Positions 1 to 9,500 of a DNA stretch of 64,000 bases are shown in pieces; position 1 is the first letter of the stretch; every line of letters begins with the position of its first letter. Source of the DNA: Alphaproteobacteria bacterium (GTDB lineage Bacteria; Pseudomonadota; Alphaproteobacteria; Micavibrionales; Micavibrionaceae); the NCBI GenBank assembly GCA_016125135.1, contig WGMJ01000014.1, positions 1-64,000 on the forward strand. The letters run 5' to 3'. The notes beneath the pieces are model-generated. The model had not been told where the DNA came from, ran no database searches, and was given only the letters and a program-made list of their open reading frames with translations. A program made the translations under genes and the position numbers.

Positions 1-1284
1 GCCGCGCCTATTGAGAAATAATAATGATTGCTCGCCGCGTGAGAGTGTATCAAGCAATGCTTTTTCCAATGTCGGGCCAATAAAACGCTGCCGTTCCATT
101 TTCTCCTGCCGCAAATCAATCATTTGTACATCCGGCATTTCCGCTTGGCCGTAACGGGCAGGAAGTTCGGCATGGGCGTATCGCCCATCCCAAGTATTTT
201 GTAGCGTTTCCAGTGATGGTGTTGCGGAAACAAGAATTACGGGAATGGAGGCTAAATGCGCGCGCACAATCGCCATATCACGGGCGTTATAAGTAACGCC
301 TTCTTCCTGTTTGTAGCTGTTGTCGTGTTCTTCATCGATAATAATAAGCCCCAGATTTTTATAGGGTAGAAACAGGGATGAGCGCGCACCGATAATGACT
401 TGTGTTTTTCCCTGCGCAACACCCAGCCATGTTTTACGGCGCACGCCGTGTGAAAGGTCCGAGTGCCAAAGGGCAGGCGCGCCGCCAAAGCGCTTTTCAA
501 AACGGTCGGTAAAGGCATTGGTGAGTGTAATTTCGGGAGCTAGAATGAGCGCCTGTTGCCCGCGCTTCAGGCATTCAGCCACAGCTTCGAAGTACACTTC
601 CGTTTTACCGGCACCTGTCACACCATCAAGCAGAATAGGTTTTGTACCCTTTGTTTCATGGATAATATCAAGTGCCTTTTTCTGGCTCTCGGTCAGTGTG
701 GGGTGGTTATGGTCGGCATCAAGATTTGCGCAAGGATATTGTGTTGTGGCTTCTTCTTGTAATTCTAAAAGGATATTTTTCTTGGTAAGTGTTTTTAAAA
801 CACTTAATGAGGCGCCTGTACCTTGAACAATATCCGCGCGTGATGCTTTTTTATGTTCTTCCATATAAGCAATAATTTTTGCATAGCGGGGATGTATTTT
901 TTCATCAGTATTTTGAAGTGTATAAAAAATTTCTTTTTTTGCAGGCTTGAAAATAGACGGTTCTGAAAGCGTCATTTTCAACACACTGCCGAGTGGTGAC
1001 ATGGTATAGCGTGCAACCCATTTCAGAAATTCCAGATGCAGCGGCGGCAGCGCAGGGAGTGGAAGTGGTGCTAGAACAGATTTGAGCTTTGCAAGCGGCA
1101 GGTCACTTTGCGTTTCACCTTCAACTACGCCCGAAACAGTGGTTTTCCCCCACGGGACGGATACAAACGTGCCGGTTTCATAATCTTCGTCAGCCAAGTA
1201 TGTAAAGCCAGTTTCCACAGGCAAAGGCACGAGAATACTTAGCTGTCTCGCAGGTGCGGATTGTGTTTTCAGGGCTTCTTGCAT
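1..1284 (-). CDS. priA: Primosomal protein N' (replication restart helicase PriA), C-terminus cut by window edge
   Basis: PriA is a 3'-5' superfamily 2 helicase that recognises stalled or repaired forks and reloads the replicative helicase. The reading frame starts at an ATG at 1284 and stays open to base 1, giving 428 codons of a protein usually about 730 residues long. Visible are the N-terminal DNA-binding part, a Walker A stretch GVTGAGKTEVYFEA near residue 227, the Walker B box DEEHD, the SATPS motif III, and at the window edge LLFLNRRG, which comes just before the zinc-binding cysteines in the family. The missing part (zinc ribbon and last helicase motifs) lies outside the window. It is divergent from the aldolase gene at 1321, with 36 bp between them. 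Confidence 0.97.
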   Translation of the reverse strand, partial: MQEALKTQSAPARQLSILVPLPVETGFTYLADEDYETGTFVSVPWGKTTVSGVVEGETQSDLPLAKLKSVLAPLPLPALPPLHLEFLKWVARYTMSPLGSVLKMTLSEPSIFKPAKKEIFYTLQNTDEKIHPRYAKIIAYMEEHKKASRADIVQGTGASLSVLKTLTKKNILLELQEEATTQYPCANLDADHNHPTLTESQKKALDIIHETKGTKPILLDGVTGAGKTEVYFEAVAECLKRGQQALILAPEITLTNAFTDRFEKRFGGAPALWHSDLSHGVRRKTWLGVAQGKTQVIIGARSSLFLPYKNLGLIIIDEEHDNSYKQEEGVTYNARDMAIVRAHLASIPVILVSATPSLETLQNTWDGRYAHAELPARYGQAEMPDVQMIDLRQEKMERQRFIGPTLEKALLDTLSRGEQSLLFLNRRG

Positions 1285-1320
1285 ATAAGGTAATGAATAA
1301 CACCCAAAGGAAAAACTGTC

Positions 1321-1980
1321 ATGAAATTCTTTGTTGATACCGCCGATGTAAAAGAAATCAAGGATTTGGCCGCAACTGGCCTGCTGGATGGTGTAACCAC
1401 CAACCCGTCCCTTGTTGCAAAATCGGGTGCGCCGTCTTTCCTGAAACTGATTGAAGAGATTTGCGGTATTGTTTCCGGCCCTGTGAGTGCCGAAGTTGCG
1501 GCAACAGATTATGAAACCATGATCAAGGAAGGCCGGAAGCTCGCAAACATTGCCAAGAACGTGGCAGTAAAAGTTCCGCTTACACAAGATGGTTTGCGTG
1601 TATGTAAGGAACTGACTGATGACGGTATCATGGTGAATGTGACGTTATGTTTTTCTGCTGCGCAGGCAATCCTTGCAGCCAAAGCCGGTGCAACTTTTAT
1701 TTCGCCGTTTGTGGGTCGTTTAGATGATATCGGCCAGGACGGTTTGAAGCTGATTGAAGAGATTGTGACGATCTACCAGAACTACCCTGATTTTGAAACG
1801 GAAGTGCTTGTGGCCTCTATCCGCCACCCGATTCACCTCACAGAAAGCGCAAAAATGGGCGCCCATGTGGCAACAATTCCGCCCGACGTGATTCGTAAAC
1901 TCTTTGCTCATCCCTTAACGGACAAGGGCTTAGCTGCTTTTGTGGATGACTGGAAGAAAACAGGCCAGACGATTTTATAG
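1321..1980 (+). CDS. fsa: Transaldolase / fructose-6-phosphate aldolase family protein
   Basis: A 219-residue single-domain TIM-barrel aldolase of the short transaldolase (TalC/FSA) family. The Schiff-base lysine is K84 in VAVKVPLT; the N-terminal [10 protein letters not shown] and VTTNPSL motifs are also typical. The short form lacks the extensions of the enteric TalB type and is common in alphaproteobacteria, where it is often annotated as FSA or transaldolase. Which of the two activities it has (transfer of dihydroxyacetone to erythrose-4-phosphate, or direct cleavage of fructose-6-phosphate) cannot be decided from sequence alone. An AAAGG ribosome binding site lies about ten bases before the ATG. 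It is followed by DUF484 and xerC in the same direction. Confidence 0.93.
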   Translation: MKFFVDTADVKEIKDLAATGLLDGVTTNPSLVAKSGAPSFLKLIEEICGIVSGPVSAEVAATDYETMIKEGRKLANIAKNVAVKVPLTQDGLRVCKELTDDGIMVNVTLCFSAAQAILAAKAGATFISPFVGRLDDIGQDGLKLIEEIVTIYQNYPDFETEVLVASIRHPIHLTESAKMGAHVATIPPDVIRKLFAHPLTDKGLAAFVDDWKKTGQTIL

Positions 1981-2023
1981 TTTTATGAATGCGCTTTGCG
2001 TGGTTTTTTGATAGAATCAGCGG

Positions 2024-2737
2024 ATGACACAAAACGCGTCCGCGCCGATGACAGAAAACGCCCCAACCCCTGAAGAAGTCCTCGCCTTTTTAAAGGCCAA
2101 CCCCTCATTTCTGGATGATCATCCGGAAGTGATTGATATCCTTATGCCACCGAAAGGCCCGCAGCAGCAGGGCAAGCGCGTTGTTGATTTCCAGAGCTTC
2201 GTGATTGAGCGCTTGAAGGCCGATAAAATAGAAATTGAAAATGCAACGCGCGAGATTGTACAAACTGCGCGCAATAACATGAACAACCAGGGGCGTATGC
2301 ACCGTGCTGTACTGCGCTTACTTGAAGCCGAGAATTTTGATGATTTTATTCAGGCGATTACAGGGGACCTGACAACAATTCTGGATATCGATATCACAAC
2401 GCTTGTTGTCGAAGCGCAGGGCAAAATGATTCCACATGTTCATACGGCAGGCATTCGCTTGGTGCCGGACGGAACGGTTGACCGCTGGATGGAAGGTAAA
2501 AAAGTTTTACTTCAATCCAATATTCAGGGCAGTGAAACAATTTATGCAGGCGGTGCGCCGCTTGTGCGTTCGCAGGCATTAGTGCGTGTTGATATTGCGA
2601 AAAATACACCGCCTGCCATTCTGGCTTTTGGTAGCCGCGACCCGAATTTGTTTGAAGATGGTCAGGCGACGGACCTTGTTTTGTTCCTTGCCCGTGTTGT
2701 TGAACGGTTATTCCGTGCATGGTTAGCGATAGCCTAA
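2024..2737 (+). CDS. DUF484 family protein (GAF-like)
   Basis: A 237-residue protein with the DUF484 layout: an N-terminal segment with FLKANPSFLDDHPEVI (about residues 22-37), a coiled-coil region (about 60-95), and a C-terminal GAF-like domain ending in LFLARVVERLFRAWLA. Members occur directly upstream of xerC in many proteobacteria, as here; the 3' end overlaps the xerC start by 19 bp, so the two are translationally linked. The molecular role of DUF484 is not established. A second in-frame ATG at 2048 is a possible alternative start; the first is kept because no strong ribosome binding site favours either one. Confidence 0.9.
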   Translation: MTQNASAPMTENAPTPEEVLAFLKANPSFLDDHPEVIDILMPPKGPQQQGKRVVDFQSFVIERLKADKIEIENATREIVQTARNNMNNQGRMHRAVLRLLEAENFDDFIQAITGDLTTILDIDITTLVVEAQGKMIPHVHTAGIRLVPDGTVDRWMEGKKVLLQSNIQGSETIYAGGAPLVRSQALVRVDIAKNTPPAILAFGSRDPNLFEDGQATDLVLFLARVVERLFRAWLAIA

Positions 2738-3657
2738 TCTTAAAATGTGCCCCTGACCTTGCTGAAACCCTGCAAAACTGGTTTCGGATGCTGAACAACG
2801 AAAAATTTGCCTCGCCCCATACAATCCGGGCTTATGAAGCTGACCTTGGACATTTTATAAATTTTCTTTCCCAGCATTATGGTGAAGCGCCAAACCTTGC
2901 GCGGCTGGCTGATATTAGAATTTCCGACTATCGCAGCTGGCTTTCAAAAAGAACGATGGAGGGTAATGCGGCAACGTCACGTGCGCGTGCACTTTCAGGT
3001 GTAAAAAGTTTTTATAAATGGATGGACAGGCAGGGAATCCTGCATAACCCGCACATTGGCTTGGTGCGTTCCCCAAAATTGCCACGTAAATTACCCAAAG
3101 CGTTAGGGCAAGGGCAAGCCTTTACCGTGCTTGAGGAAAGCGCAGGGAATGCAATAGAAGAATGGCAAGGCTTGCGTGACCAAGCTTTACTTGTTTTGCT
3201 TTATGGTTGCGGCTTGCGTATTGCCGAAGCGCTGAATCTAAAAATCAAAGACCTCAGCTTTGAAGAAGGTTTACGCGTGATGGGGAAGGGCGGCAAGGAG
3301 CGTTTGGTTCCTGTTCTTCCGCAAGTCAAAGAAGCTATACAAATTTACCGCGCTGCTTGCCCGTATCCGGAGGAGCGCGAGCGCTTTGTGTTTCTCGGAG
3401 CGCGGGGCGATAAAATGAACCAGTCCATCATCCAGCGCAAACTGCGCCAGTTACGCATGCAGCATGATCTGCCTGAAACAACAACGCCGCACGCTATGCG
3501 CCATAGCTTTGCCACGCACTTGCTTCAAAACGGGGCCAATCTGCGTGAAATTCAGGAATTGCTGGGCCACGCCTCTATCAGTACTACCCAACGCTATACA
3601 GATGTGAATATGACTGAGCTTCTGGCGGTTCACAAAAAAGCGCACCCGCGTGGTTAA
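2719..3657 (+). CDS. xerC: Tyrosine recombinase XerC
   Basis: XerC works with XerD at dif to resolve chromosome dimers before division. The 312-residue protein has the N-terminal SAM-like core-binding domain (about residues 12-105) and a complete catalytic domain. The catalytic set is visible as R167 (GCGLRIAEAL), K193 (GKGGKER), H258 and R261 (HAMRHSFATH), H284 (LLGHASIS) and the nucleophile Y293 (TTQRYTD). The gene overlaps DUF484, the usual neighbour. XerC rather than XerD is chosen from this context and length. No phage or integron genes are nearby, so it is a housekeeping recombinase. Confidence 0.95.
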   Translation: MVSDSLILKCAPDLAETLQNWFRMLNNEKFASPHTIRAYEADLGHFINFLSQHYGEAPNLARLADIRISDYRSWLSKRTMEGNAATSRARALSGVKSFYKWMDRQGILHNPHIGLVRSPKLPRKLPKALGQGQAFTVLEESAGNAIEEWQGLRDQALLVLLYGCGLRIAEALNLKIKDLSFEEGLRVMGKGGKERLVPVLPQVKEAIQIYRAACPYPEERERFVFLGARGDKMNQSIIQRKLRQLRMQHDLPETTTPHAMRHSFATHLLQNGANLREIQELLGHASISTTQRYTDVNMTELLAVHKKAHPRG

Positions 3658-3667
3658 GGATAATTAT

Positions 3668-4183
3668 ATGGATAAAAAGCAAGATTACGACGAGTTTGAA
3701 CACCGTCACAGATTTGCCGCATGGGCTGCAGCACGTGCTGCGCAGCGTGGGTTGCTGGGCGGAACAAATAAGAATCTTATTAACGCGCTAGGAGGCTGTA
3801 ATATAAAGGAATTTGTACGGAATCCTTCACGGGATCTGTATGAAAGAGACCATGATAAATGGTGTGATAGTATCCTTAATGAAATTAGGTTTATGGCATA
3901 CGGGCGTGCTGCAAAACTGATAGCGGTCTATCTTAAGGTTATGCTTATTTTAGATCCTGGGGTGCCATCGGAGATTACTGATGTAATACATCCGCCGATT
4001 GATAGTGTGCTGCTAATAAATATCAAAAAAATTAAGGGATTTGAAAGTTTTAAGTATTCAAAAGCGAAATGGACAGGGCTTGATAAAATAGAATATCAAG
4101 AAATAATTGAGGATTTAAAAAAATTAAAAGGCGATATGCCATTTTGGAAAATCGAGCAGGCGTGGGATCCCAAAGAAAGTTAA
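3668..4183 (+). CDS. Uncharacterised protein with HRFAAWAAARAA / GRAAKLIAVYLK / HPPID motifs
   Basis: A 171-residue soluble protein. A GTG at 3650 would extend the frame into xerC, but the ATG at 3668 has an AAGGA ribosome binding site seven bases upstream and is preferred. The N-terminus has an Ala/Arg-rich helix (HRFAAWAAARAA, about residues 14-25); the middle has YGRAAKLIAVYLKVML, followed by HPPIDSVLL. These look like conserved positions of a widespread small hypothetical family, recalled from general knowledge rather than searched. The 3' half is visibly richer in A and T than its neighbours, with many AAA, ATA and TTA codons, which suggests recent acquisition. Its stop lies one base from the recG stop on the opposite strand. 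The function is unknown. Confidence 0.75.
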   Translation: MDKKQDYDEFEHRHRFAAWAAARAAQRGLLGGTNKNLINALGGCNIKEFVRNPSRDLYERDHDKWCDSILNEIRFMAYGRAAKLIAVYLKVMLILDPGVPSEITDVIHPPIDSVLLINIKKIKGFESFKYSKAKWTGLDKIEYQEIIEDLKKLKGDMPFWKIEQAWDPKES

Positions 4184-4184
4184 A

Positions 4185-6263
4185 TTAACCCGCTTCCATA
4201 TTATTCAAGCTTTCTTCAAGCCCGAATAAATAAAGCAAGTTCCGCAATGCTTGGCCGCGCGGTGATTGTAGATGCGTATCTTTTTCCAGTATCAGCTTGG
4301 CATCGTCCCGCGCAACGGGGAGTAAATCATCATGCACAGCAAGGTCAGCAAGGTGGAAATCCGGCACACCGCTTTGGCGTGTCCCTAATATATCGCCGCC
4401 GCCGCGCAGTTTCAGATCTTTCTCGGCGATCACGAAGCCATCTTCTGTTTCACGCATTAAGCGTAAACGTTCTTTGGCAAATTCAGAAACGGGGTGGCCG
4501 TAGAGCAGAAAACAGAATGACTCTTTGAGGCCGCGCCCTACACGCCCGCGGAGCTGGTGCAGCTGGGCGAGGCCAAAACGCTCGGCATGGTCAATTACCA
4601 TGATCGTTGCTTCAGGCACGTTCACGCCCACTTCAATAACGGTTGTGCTCACAAGCACTGTTAATTCACCAGCCGAGAATTTCTGCATAACGGCTTCTTT
4701 TTCATCGCCCTTCATGCGGCCATGGAGCAGGCCCACTTTATTGCCAAATCTTTGTGCAAGCTCGCGGAAGCGCTCTTCGGCCGCGGCAAGGTCCAGCACT
4801 TCGCTTTCTTCAATTAACGGGCAAACCCAGTAAATGCGGTTGCCTTCTTGCAATGAGCGGCCCAAGCCTTCCAGCAACTCATGCATTTTATCTTGCGGTA
4901 TCAGGCGCGTATCAATCGGCCGCCTGCCGGGCGGTTTTTCATCAAGGCGGCTGACTTCCATATCGCCATATAAGGTTAATGTCAGTGTGCGCGGTATCGG
5001 TGTGGCCGTCATCACCAGCATATCGGGCGCATCCCCTTTCGCGCTGAGTAAAAGGCGTTGCTGCACACCGAAGCGATGCTGCTCGTCAATGACAATAAGC
5101 CCGAGATCATGGAATTTGACCTTTTCTTGAAAAAGCGCGTGCGTGCCGATGATAATTTGCGCTTTACCGCTTTCAATGGCATCTGTAATTTCCTCGCGGC
5201 CCTTGCCTTTATCGCGTCCTGTCAGGGTTACAAAGCTGATGCCGAGTTTTTCGAAATAAGGCTTGAGGGTTTCAGCGTGCTGGCGCGCCAGAATTTCTGT
5301 TGGTGCCATTAATGCTGCCTGTTTACCGCTATCAACGGCGTTCATCATGCTCAAGGCTGCAACAATTGTTTTGCCGCTACCGACATCACCTTGCAGCAGG
5401 CGTACCATGCGGTCATCGGACGCCATATCGGCGTCAATCTCTTTGACTACACGTTGTTGTGCGCCTGTGAGGCTAAAGGGCAGATGTTTATAGAGGTTTT
5501 GTTTGTGTGTTCCGTTTGTTTCAAAGCTTTTACCTTGGCGCTTTTGCTGACGGCGGCGCACAAGGGCCAGCATAATCTGGTTTGCCAGCAATTCATCGTA
5601 GGCAAGGCGGCGACGTACGGGTGATTGCAGCGCAATTTCATCGGCGCTTGTGGGTGTATGCAAGGTTTTAAAGGCAGGCAGCCATGCGGGCCATTGCTCG
5701 CGTTTGACCAAATGCTCGTCCAGCCATTCAGGTAAGCTTGGCAAAACTTCCACCGCTTGCGCCATCATTTTGCGCAGCACTTTATTCGAAAGTCCTTCGG
5801 TGAGCGGGTAAATACATTCGAAAGATGGAATTTCGTTTTCGTTGGTGACAATATAATCAGGGTGCACAATCTGTTTGTGGCCTTTATAGGTTTCAACGCG
5901 GCCTGCCACATAGCGCACTTGGTCAATGGGAAGTGATTGCTGCACATAGTCGCCATGTGCATTGAAGAAAACGAGGTCGAGCGGTATGCCATTCACTTCA
6001 CCCTCTACGCGTAGGGGGAGGCCGCGCGTTTTCGGGTTTTTATGTTTCTTCACATGGAAGTTGATAATGATATTTTGGTCGTCTAATGCGCGCGCAAGGT
6101 CGGTGACTTTCTGCCTTGTGTAGCCATCGAGCGGCTTATGCCAGAGTAAATCTATAATACGAACGCCACCTGTGAGGCGCTCCAGAATTTTGCCATAGCG
6201 CGGCCCTACGCCTTGTAATGAGGCGATATTCCGGAAGAGCGGGTCGAGCACAAAAGGGCGCAT
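4185..6263 (-). CDS. recG: ATP-dependent DNA helicase RecG
   Basis: RecG remodels stalled forks and branch-migrates Holliday junctions. From the ATG at 6263 the protein is 692 residues. The open frame reaches 6341, but those 26 codons would overlap sdhE on the other strand and do not look like RecG. Order: wedge/OB-fold domain with SLQGVGPRYGKIL near residues 15-27, Walker A GDVGSGKT at 292-299, DEQH box at 393-396 followed by RFGVQQR, the TATPIPRTL motif, and the C-terminal RGRVGRG and FHLADL segments. Length and motifs are normal. It is divergent from sdhE-mfd, separated by 36 bp; recG-sdhE-mfd is a common alphaproteobacterial neighbourhood. Confidence 0.96.
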   Translation of the reverse strand: MRPFVLDPLFRNIASLQGVGPRYGKILERLTGGVRIIDLLWHKPLDGYTRQKVTDLARALDDQNIIINFHVKKHKNPKTRGLPLRVEGEVNGIPLDLVFFNAHGDYVQQSLPIDQVRYVAGRVETYKGHKQIVHPDYIVTNENEIPSFECIYPLTEGLSNKVLRKMMAQAVEVLPSLPEWLDEHLVKREQWPAWLPAFKTLHTPTSADEIALQSPVRRRLAYDELLANQIMLALVRRRQQKRQGKSFETNGTHKQNLYKHLPFSLTGAQQRVVKEIDADMASDDRMVRLLQGDVGSGKTIVAALSMMNAVDSGKQAALMAPTEILARQHAETLKPYFEKLGISFVTLTGRDKGKGREEITDAIESGKAQIIIGTHALFQEKVKFHDLGLIVIDEQHRFGVQQRLLLSAKGDAPDMLVMTATPIPRTLTLTLYGDMEVSRLDEKPPGRRPIDTRLIPQDKMHELLEGLGRSLQEGNRIYWVCPLIEESEVLDLAAAEERFRELAQRFGNKVGLLHGRMKGDEKEAVMQKFSAGELTVLVSTTVIEVGVNVPEATIMVIDHAERFGLAQLHQLRGRVGRGLKESFCFLLYGHPVSEFAKERLRLMRETEDGFVIAEKDLKLRGGGDILGTRQSGVPDFHLADLAVHDDLLPVARDDAKLILEKDTHLQSPRGQALRNLLYLFGLEESLNNMEAG

Positions 6264-6299
6264 AATTGATATTTTCCCGTATTTGGTATAACAGAGCCC

Positions 6300-6551
6300 A
6301 TGGACGATAAAAAGAGACAGTTGCTTTACCGTGCAAAACATCGGGGGACCAAGGAGTTAGACATACTTCTGGGCCGTTATGCCGAGCGGAATGTTGAAGC
6401 CATGAATGAGGCCGATATGGCGCTTTTTACCGAATTTCTGGAAGAGCAGGAGCCGGTTATGTATGACTGGTTCATGGAAAAAGCACAGCCGCCCGCCAAA
6501 TATGCGGCGCTTGTAAAGGCCATTCTTTTTAACCAAAGACAATATATATAA
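6300..6551 (+). CDS. sdhE: FAD assembly factor SdhE (succinate dehydrogenase assembly factor 2)
   Basis: An 83-residue protein of the SdhE/Sdh5 (DUF339) family, which promotes covalent FAD attachment to succinate dehydrogenase and fumarate reductase flavoproteins. The family motif RGTKELD is at residues 15-21; the rest (LGRYAER, FTEFLEEQEPVMYDWFM) follows the expected five-helix pattern. It starts at the ATG at 6300, immediately outside the recG promoter side, and is followed six bases later by mfd, so it probably shares its transcript. The sdh genes themselves are not in this window. Confidence 0.9.
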   Translation: MDDKKRQLLYRAKHRGTKELDILLGRYAERNVEAMNEADMALFTEFLEEQEPVMYDWFMEKAQPPAKYAALVKAILFNQRQYI

Positions 6552-6557
6552 GTCATC

Positions 6558-9500
6558 ATGCAACCGCAGGCAAAAGAAGACGATAACCAGACACTTGCGG
6601 CCCCTGTGCGTTACGGCGCGGTCGAGGGGCAAGACGCACGCATGATTGCGGATGCGGCGCGTGATGCATTCATGCAGAATAAAATCCATATCCATGTTGT
6701 GACGGATGAAGAACGGCTACACACGCTTGAGGCGTTGCTTGAGCATTTTGCCCCTGATGTAAAGATGATTGCGTTCCCTGCATGGGATTGTTTGCCCTAT
6801 GACCGTGTTTCACCGCACGCCGATATTACAAGCGCACGCCTCAAAGCACTTTCGCAGCTTCTAGAAACACGCAGCGTTCCCACTATATTAATCACCAGCG
6901 CGCATGCGATTTCCCAGCGTGTTATCCCGCGCGCGCGGTTGCAATCATCCAGCCTGAGTGTGCGTAAGGGCAAAAAGCTGAACCAGAAGCATTTTTCTGA
7001 TTTCCTCCAGCAGAATGGCTATAACCGCACCGATACAGTGCGCGAACCAGGGGAATATGCCCTGCGCGGCGGCATTATTGATATTTATCCGTCTGGTGCA
7101 GAGGTGCCACTGAGGCTCGATTTGTTCGGCGATGATATTGAGAGCATCAAAACATTTGACCCGATGACGCAATCAAGCCGTGACGAGGCTGAAGGATTTG
7201 ATGTGTACCCAGCAAGTGATGTGTTTTTTGATGAAACAACGATTGAATCGTTCCGTCGTAATTACCGCCTTGCCTTTGGTGCGGTCACAAGTGATGACCC
7301 GCTTTATAATGCAATATCAGAAGGCCGCCGTTATAACGGCATGGAACATTGGCTCCCGTTTTTCTACGACAGAATGGAAACGCTTTTCGATTATGCAGGG
7401 CCGGCGTCACTCACCTGTGATTTACAAACGTTACAAGCTGTGCAAGAGCATGAAAAACAGGTTCATGAATTTTATGATGCGCGGGTTACATTGCAAGAAG
7501 CCGCCAAAAAAGGCGCAAAGAGGAATAAAGATGTCAGTTTAACAGGTGATACATACCAGCCTATTAAACCTTCATTACTTTATATTCCGCAAGAGGAGCT
7601 GCAAGCGGCTTTCGCGCAGCATACACCTGTTATTCTGTCTCCCTATAGTGGTGGTGATGCACATGAAGCGCGGCCTGCGCGTGATTTTTCCGATATCCGC
7701 GTACAGCCTGACGGTAATGTGCTCAAAGAAGCGGCTTTATATATAAGGCAGTTGCAGGCTGATAAAAAGCAGATGTTTGTCTTTGCTTATAGTGAGGGTT
7801 CAGGCGCGCGGCTTGAAACACTGTTGAAAGAGCAGGGCGCCGCTAAATTCACACTTGCTGTTGTACCGCTGACACGTGGTTTTGTGGCAGATGATATTGC
7901 CGTGCTCACCGAGCAGGATATCTTGGGTGACAGGCTTGTGCGCAAAGCCAAGAGGCGCAAGAAAGCCGACCAGTTTTTAACAGATTTGAACACGCTCAAC
8001 CCTGGCGATTTGGTTGTGCACACCGACCACGGTGTCGGACGCTTTGAGGGCTTGGAAACGCTTAAAGCTGGTGGCTTGCTACATGATTGTTTGAAGCTCA
8101 CCTATGACGGGGGTGACCGGCTTTATGTACCCGTCGAGCATATGGAATTGCTTTCACGCTTCGGCAGTGATGAAGGCTTCTCGCAGCTTGATAAGCTAGG
8201 TGGTGCAGGCTGGCAGGCACGTAAAGCCCGTGTGAAGAAAAACCTGCTTGAAATGGCAGAAGCGCTTTTGAAAGTAGCGGCGCAACGCGCCATGCAAAAA
8301 GGCGAGAAGCTTCATGTCGAGGAAGTGGATTACAGGCATTTTGTTGCAGGTTTCCCGTATCATGAAACCGATGACCAGCTCCGTGCAATTACAGATGTAA
8401 CGGAAGATATGGATTCGGGCCGCCCGATGGACCGCCTCGTTTGTGGTGATGTGGGTTTTGGCAAAACCGAAGTTGCATTGCGGGCGGCCTATATTGCCGC
8501 GAAGGCTGGCACGCAAGTAGCAGTAATTGCACCTACAACGCTTCTAGTAAACCAGCATTACATTAATTTCAAAAAGCGTTTTGCCAGTTCGGGCCTGCGT
8601 ATTGAAATGCTCTCGCGCTTTACGTCAGCAAAGGATGCGGAGCGTATCAAGCAAGAGATGGTTACGGGCACAGTCAATATTGTTATCGGCACGCATGCGC
8701 TACTGGCTGAAAGCATCAAGTTCGCACATTTAGGCCTTGTGGTGGTCGATGAAGAACAGCGCTTCGGCGTTAAGCAGAAAGAGCGCCTGAAAAATTTGCG
8801 GAATAATGTGCATGTGCTGACACTCACCGCAACGCCGATCCCACGGACATTGCAAATGGCATTAACAGGCGTGCGTGAAATGAGTATTATTGCAACGCCG
8901 CCCGTTGACCGCATGGCGATCAATACTTTCGTTACACCGTTTGACCCGCTGATTATACGCGAAGCAATTATGCGTGAACGTTTCCGTGGCGGACAAACTT
9001 TCTATGTGGTCCCACGCATTCAGGATATTCCTGATCTGGAACTGCAATTAAAAGAACTTGTGCCGGAAGCCTCCATGATTGTTGCACACGGGCAAATGCC
9101 AACAACGGATCTTGAAAAACGTATGGAGGCTTTCCTCGAGCGTAAATACGATATTCTACTCTCGACGCAGATTATTGAATCCGGCCTTGATATTCCAACC
9201 GCGAATACAATGATTATTCACCGTTCCGATATGTTTGGCCTTGCGCAGTTATATCAGCTACGTGGGCGCGTTGGGCGTTCGAAAGTACGTGCTTATGCGT
9301 ATCTCACATTCCTGCCAGATGCAAAATTAACACCGCAAGCCCATAAGCGGCTTGAGGTACTGCAGATGCTTGATACGCTTGGTGCAGGCTTCCAACTGGC
9401 AAGCCATGACCTTGATATTCGCGGTGCCGGTAATTTGCTGGGCGAGGAACAATCAGGCCATATCAAGGAAGTCGGGGTTGAGCTGTATCAGCAGATGCTT

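Noticed and set aside
252-826. Open frames on both strands within the priA region
   Set aside because: Frames other than the priA frame give low-complexity translations without motifs; the priA frame has all helicase motifs.
2719-3657. Phage or integron integrase
   Set aside because: XerC-like length, overlap with DUF484 and lack of any phage gene or attachment-site repeat indicate the chromosomal recombinase.
6264-6341. Upstream extension of the recG frame (26 codons)
   Set aside because: It overlaps the divergent sdhE start, and its residues do not resemble RecG; the ATG at 6263 is the family-like start.
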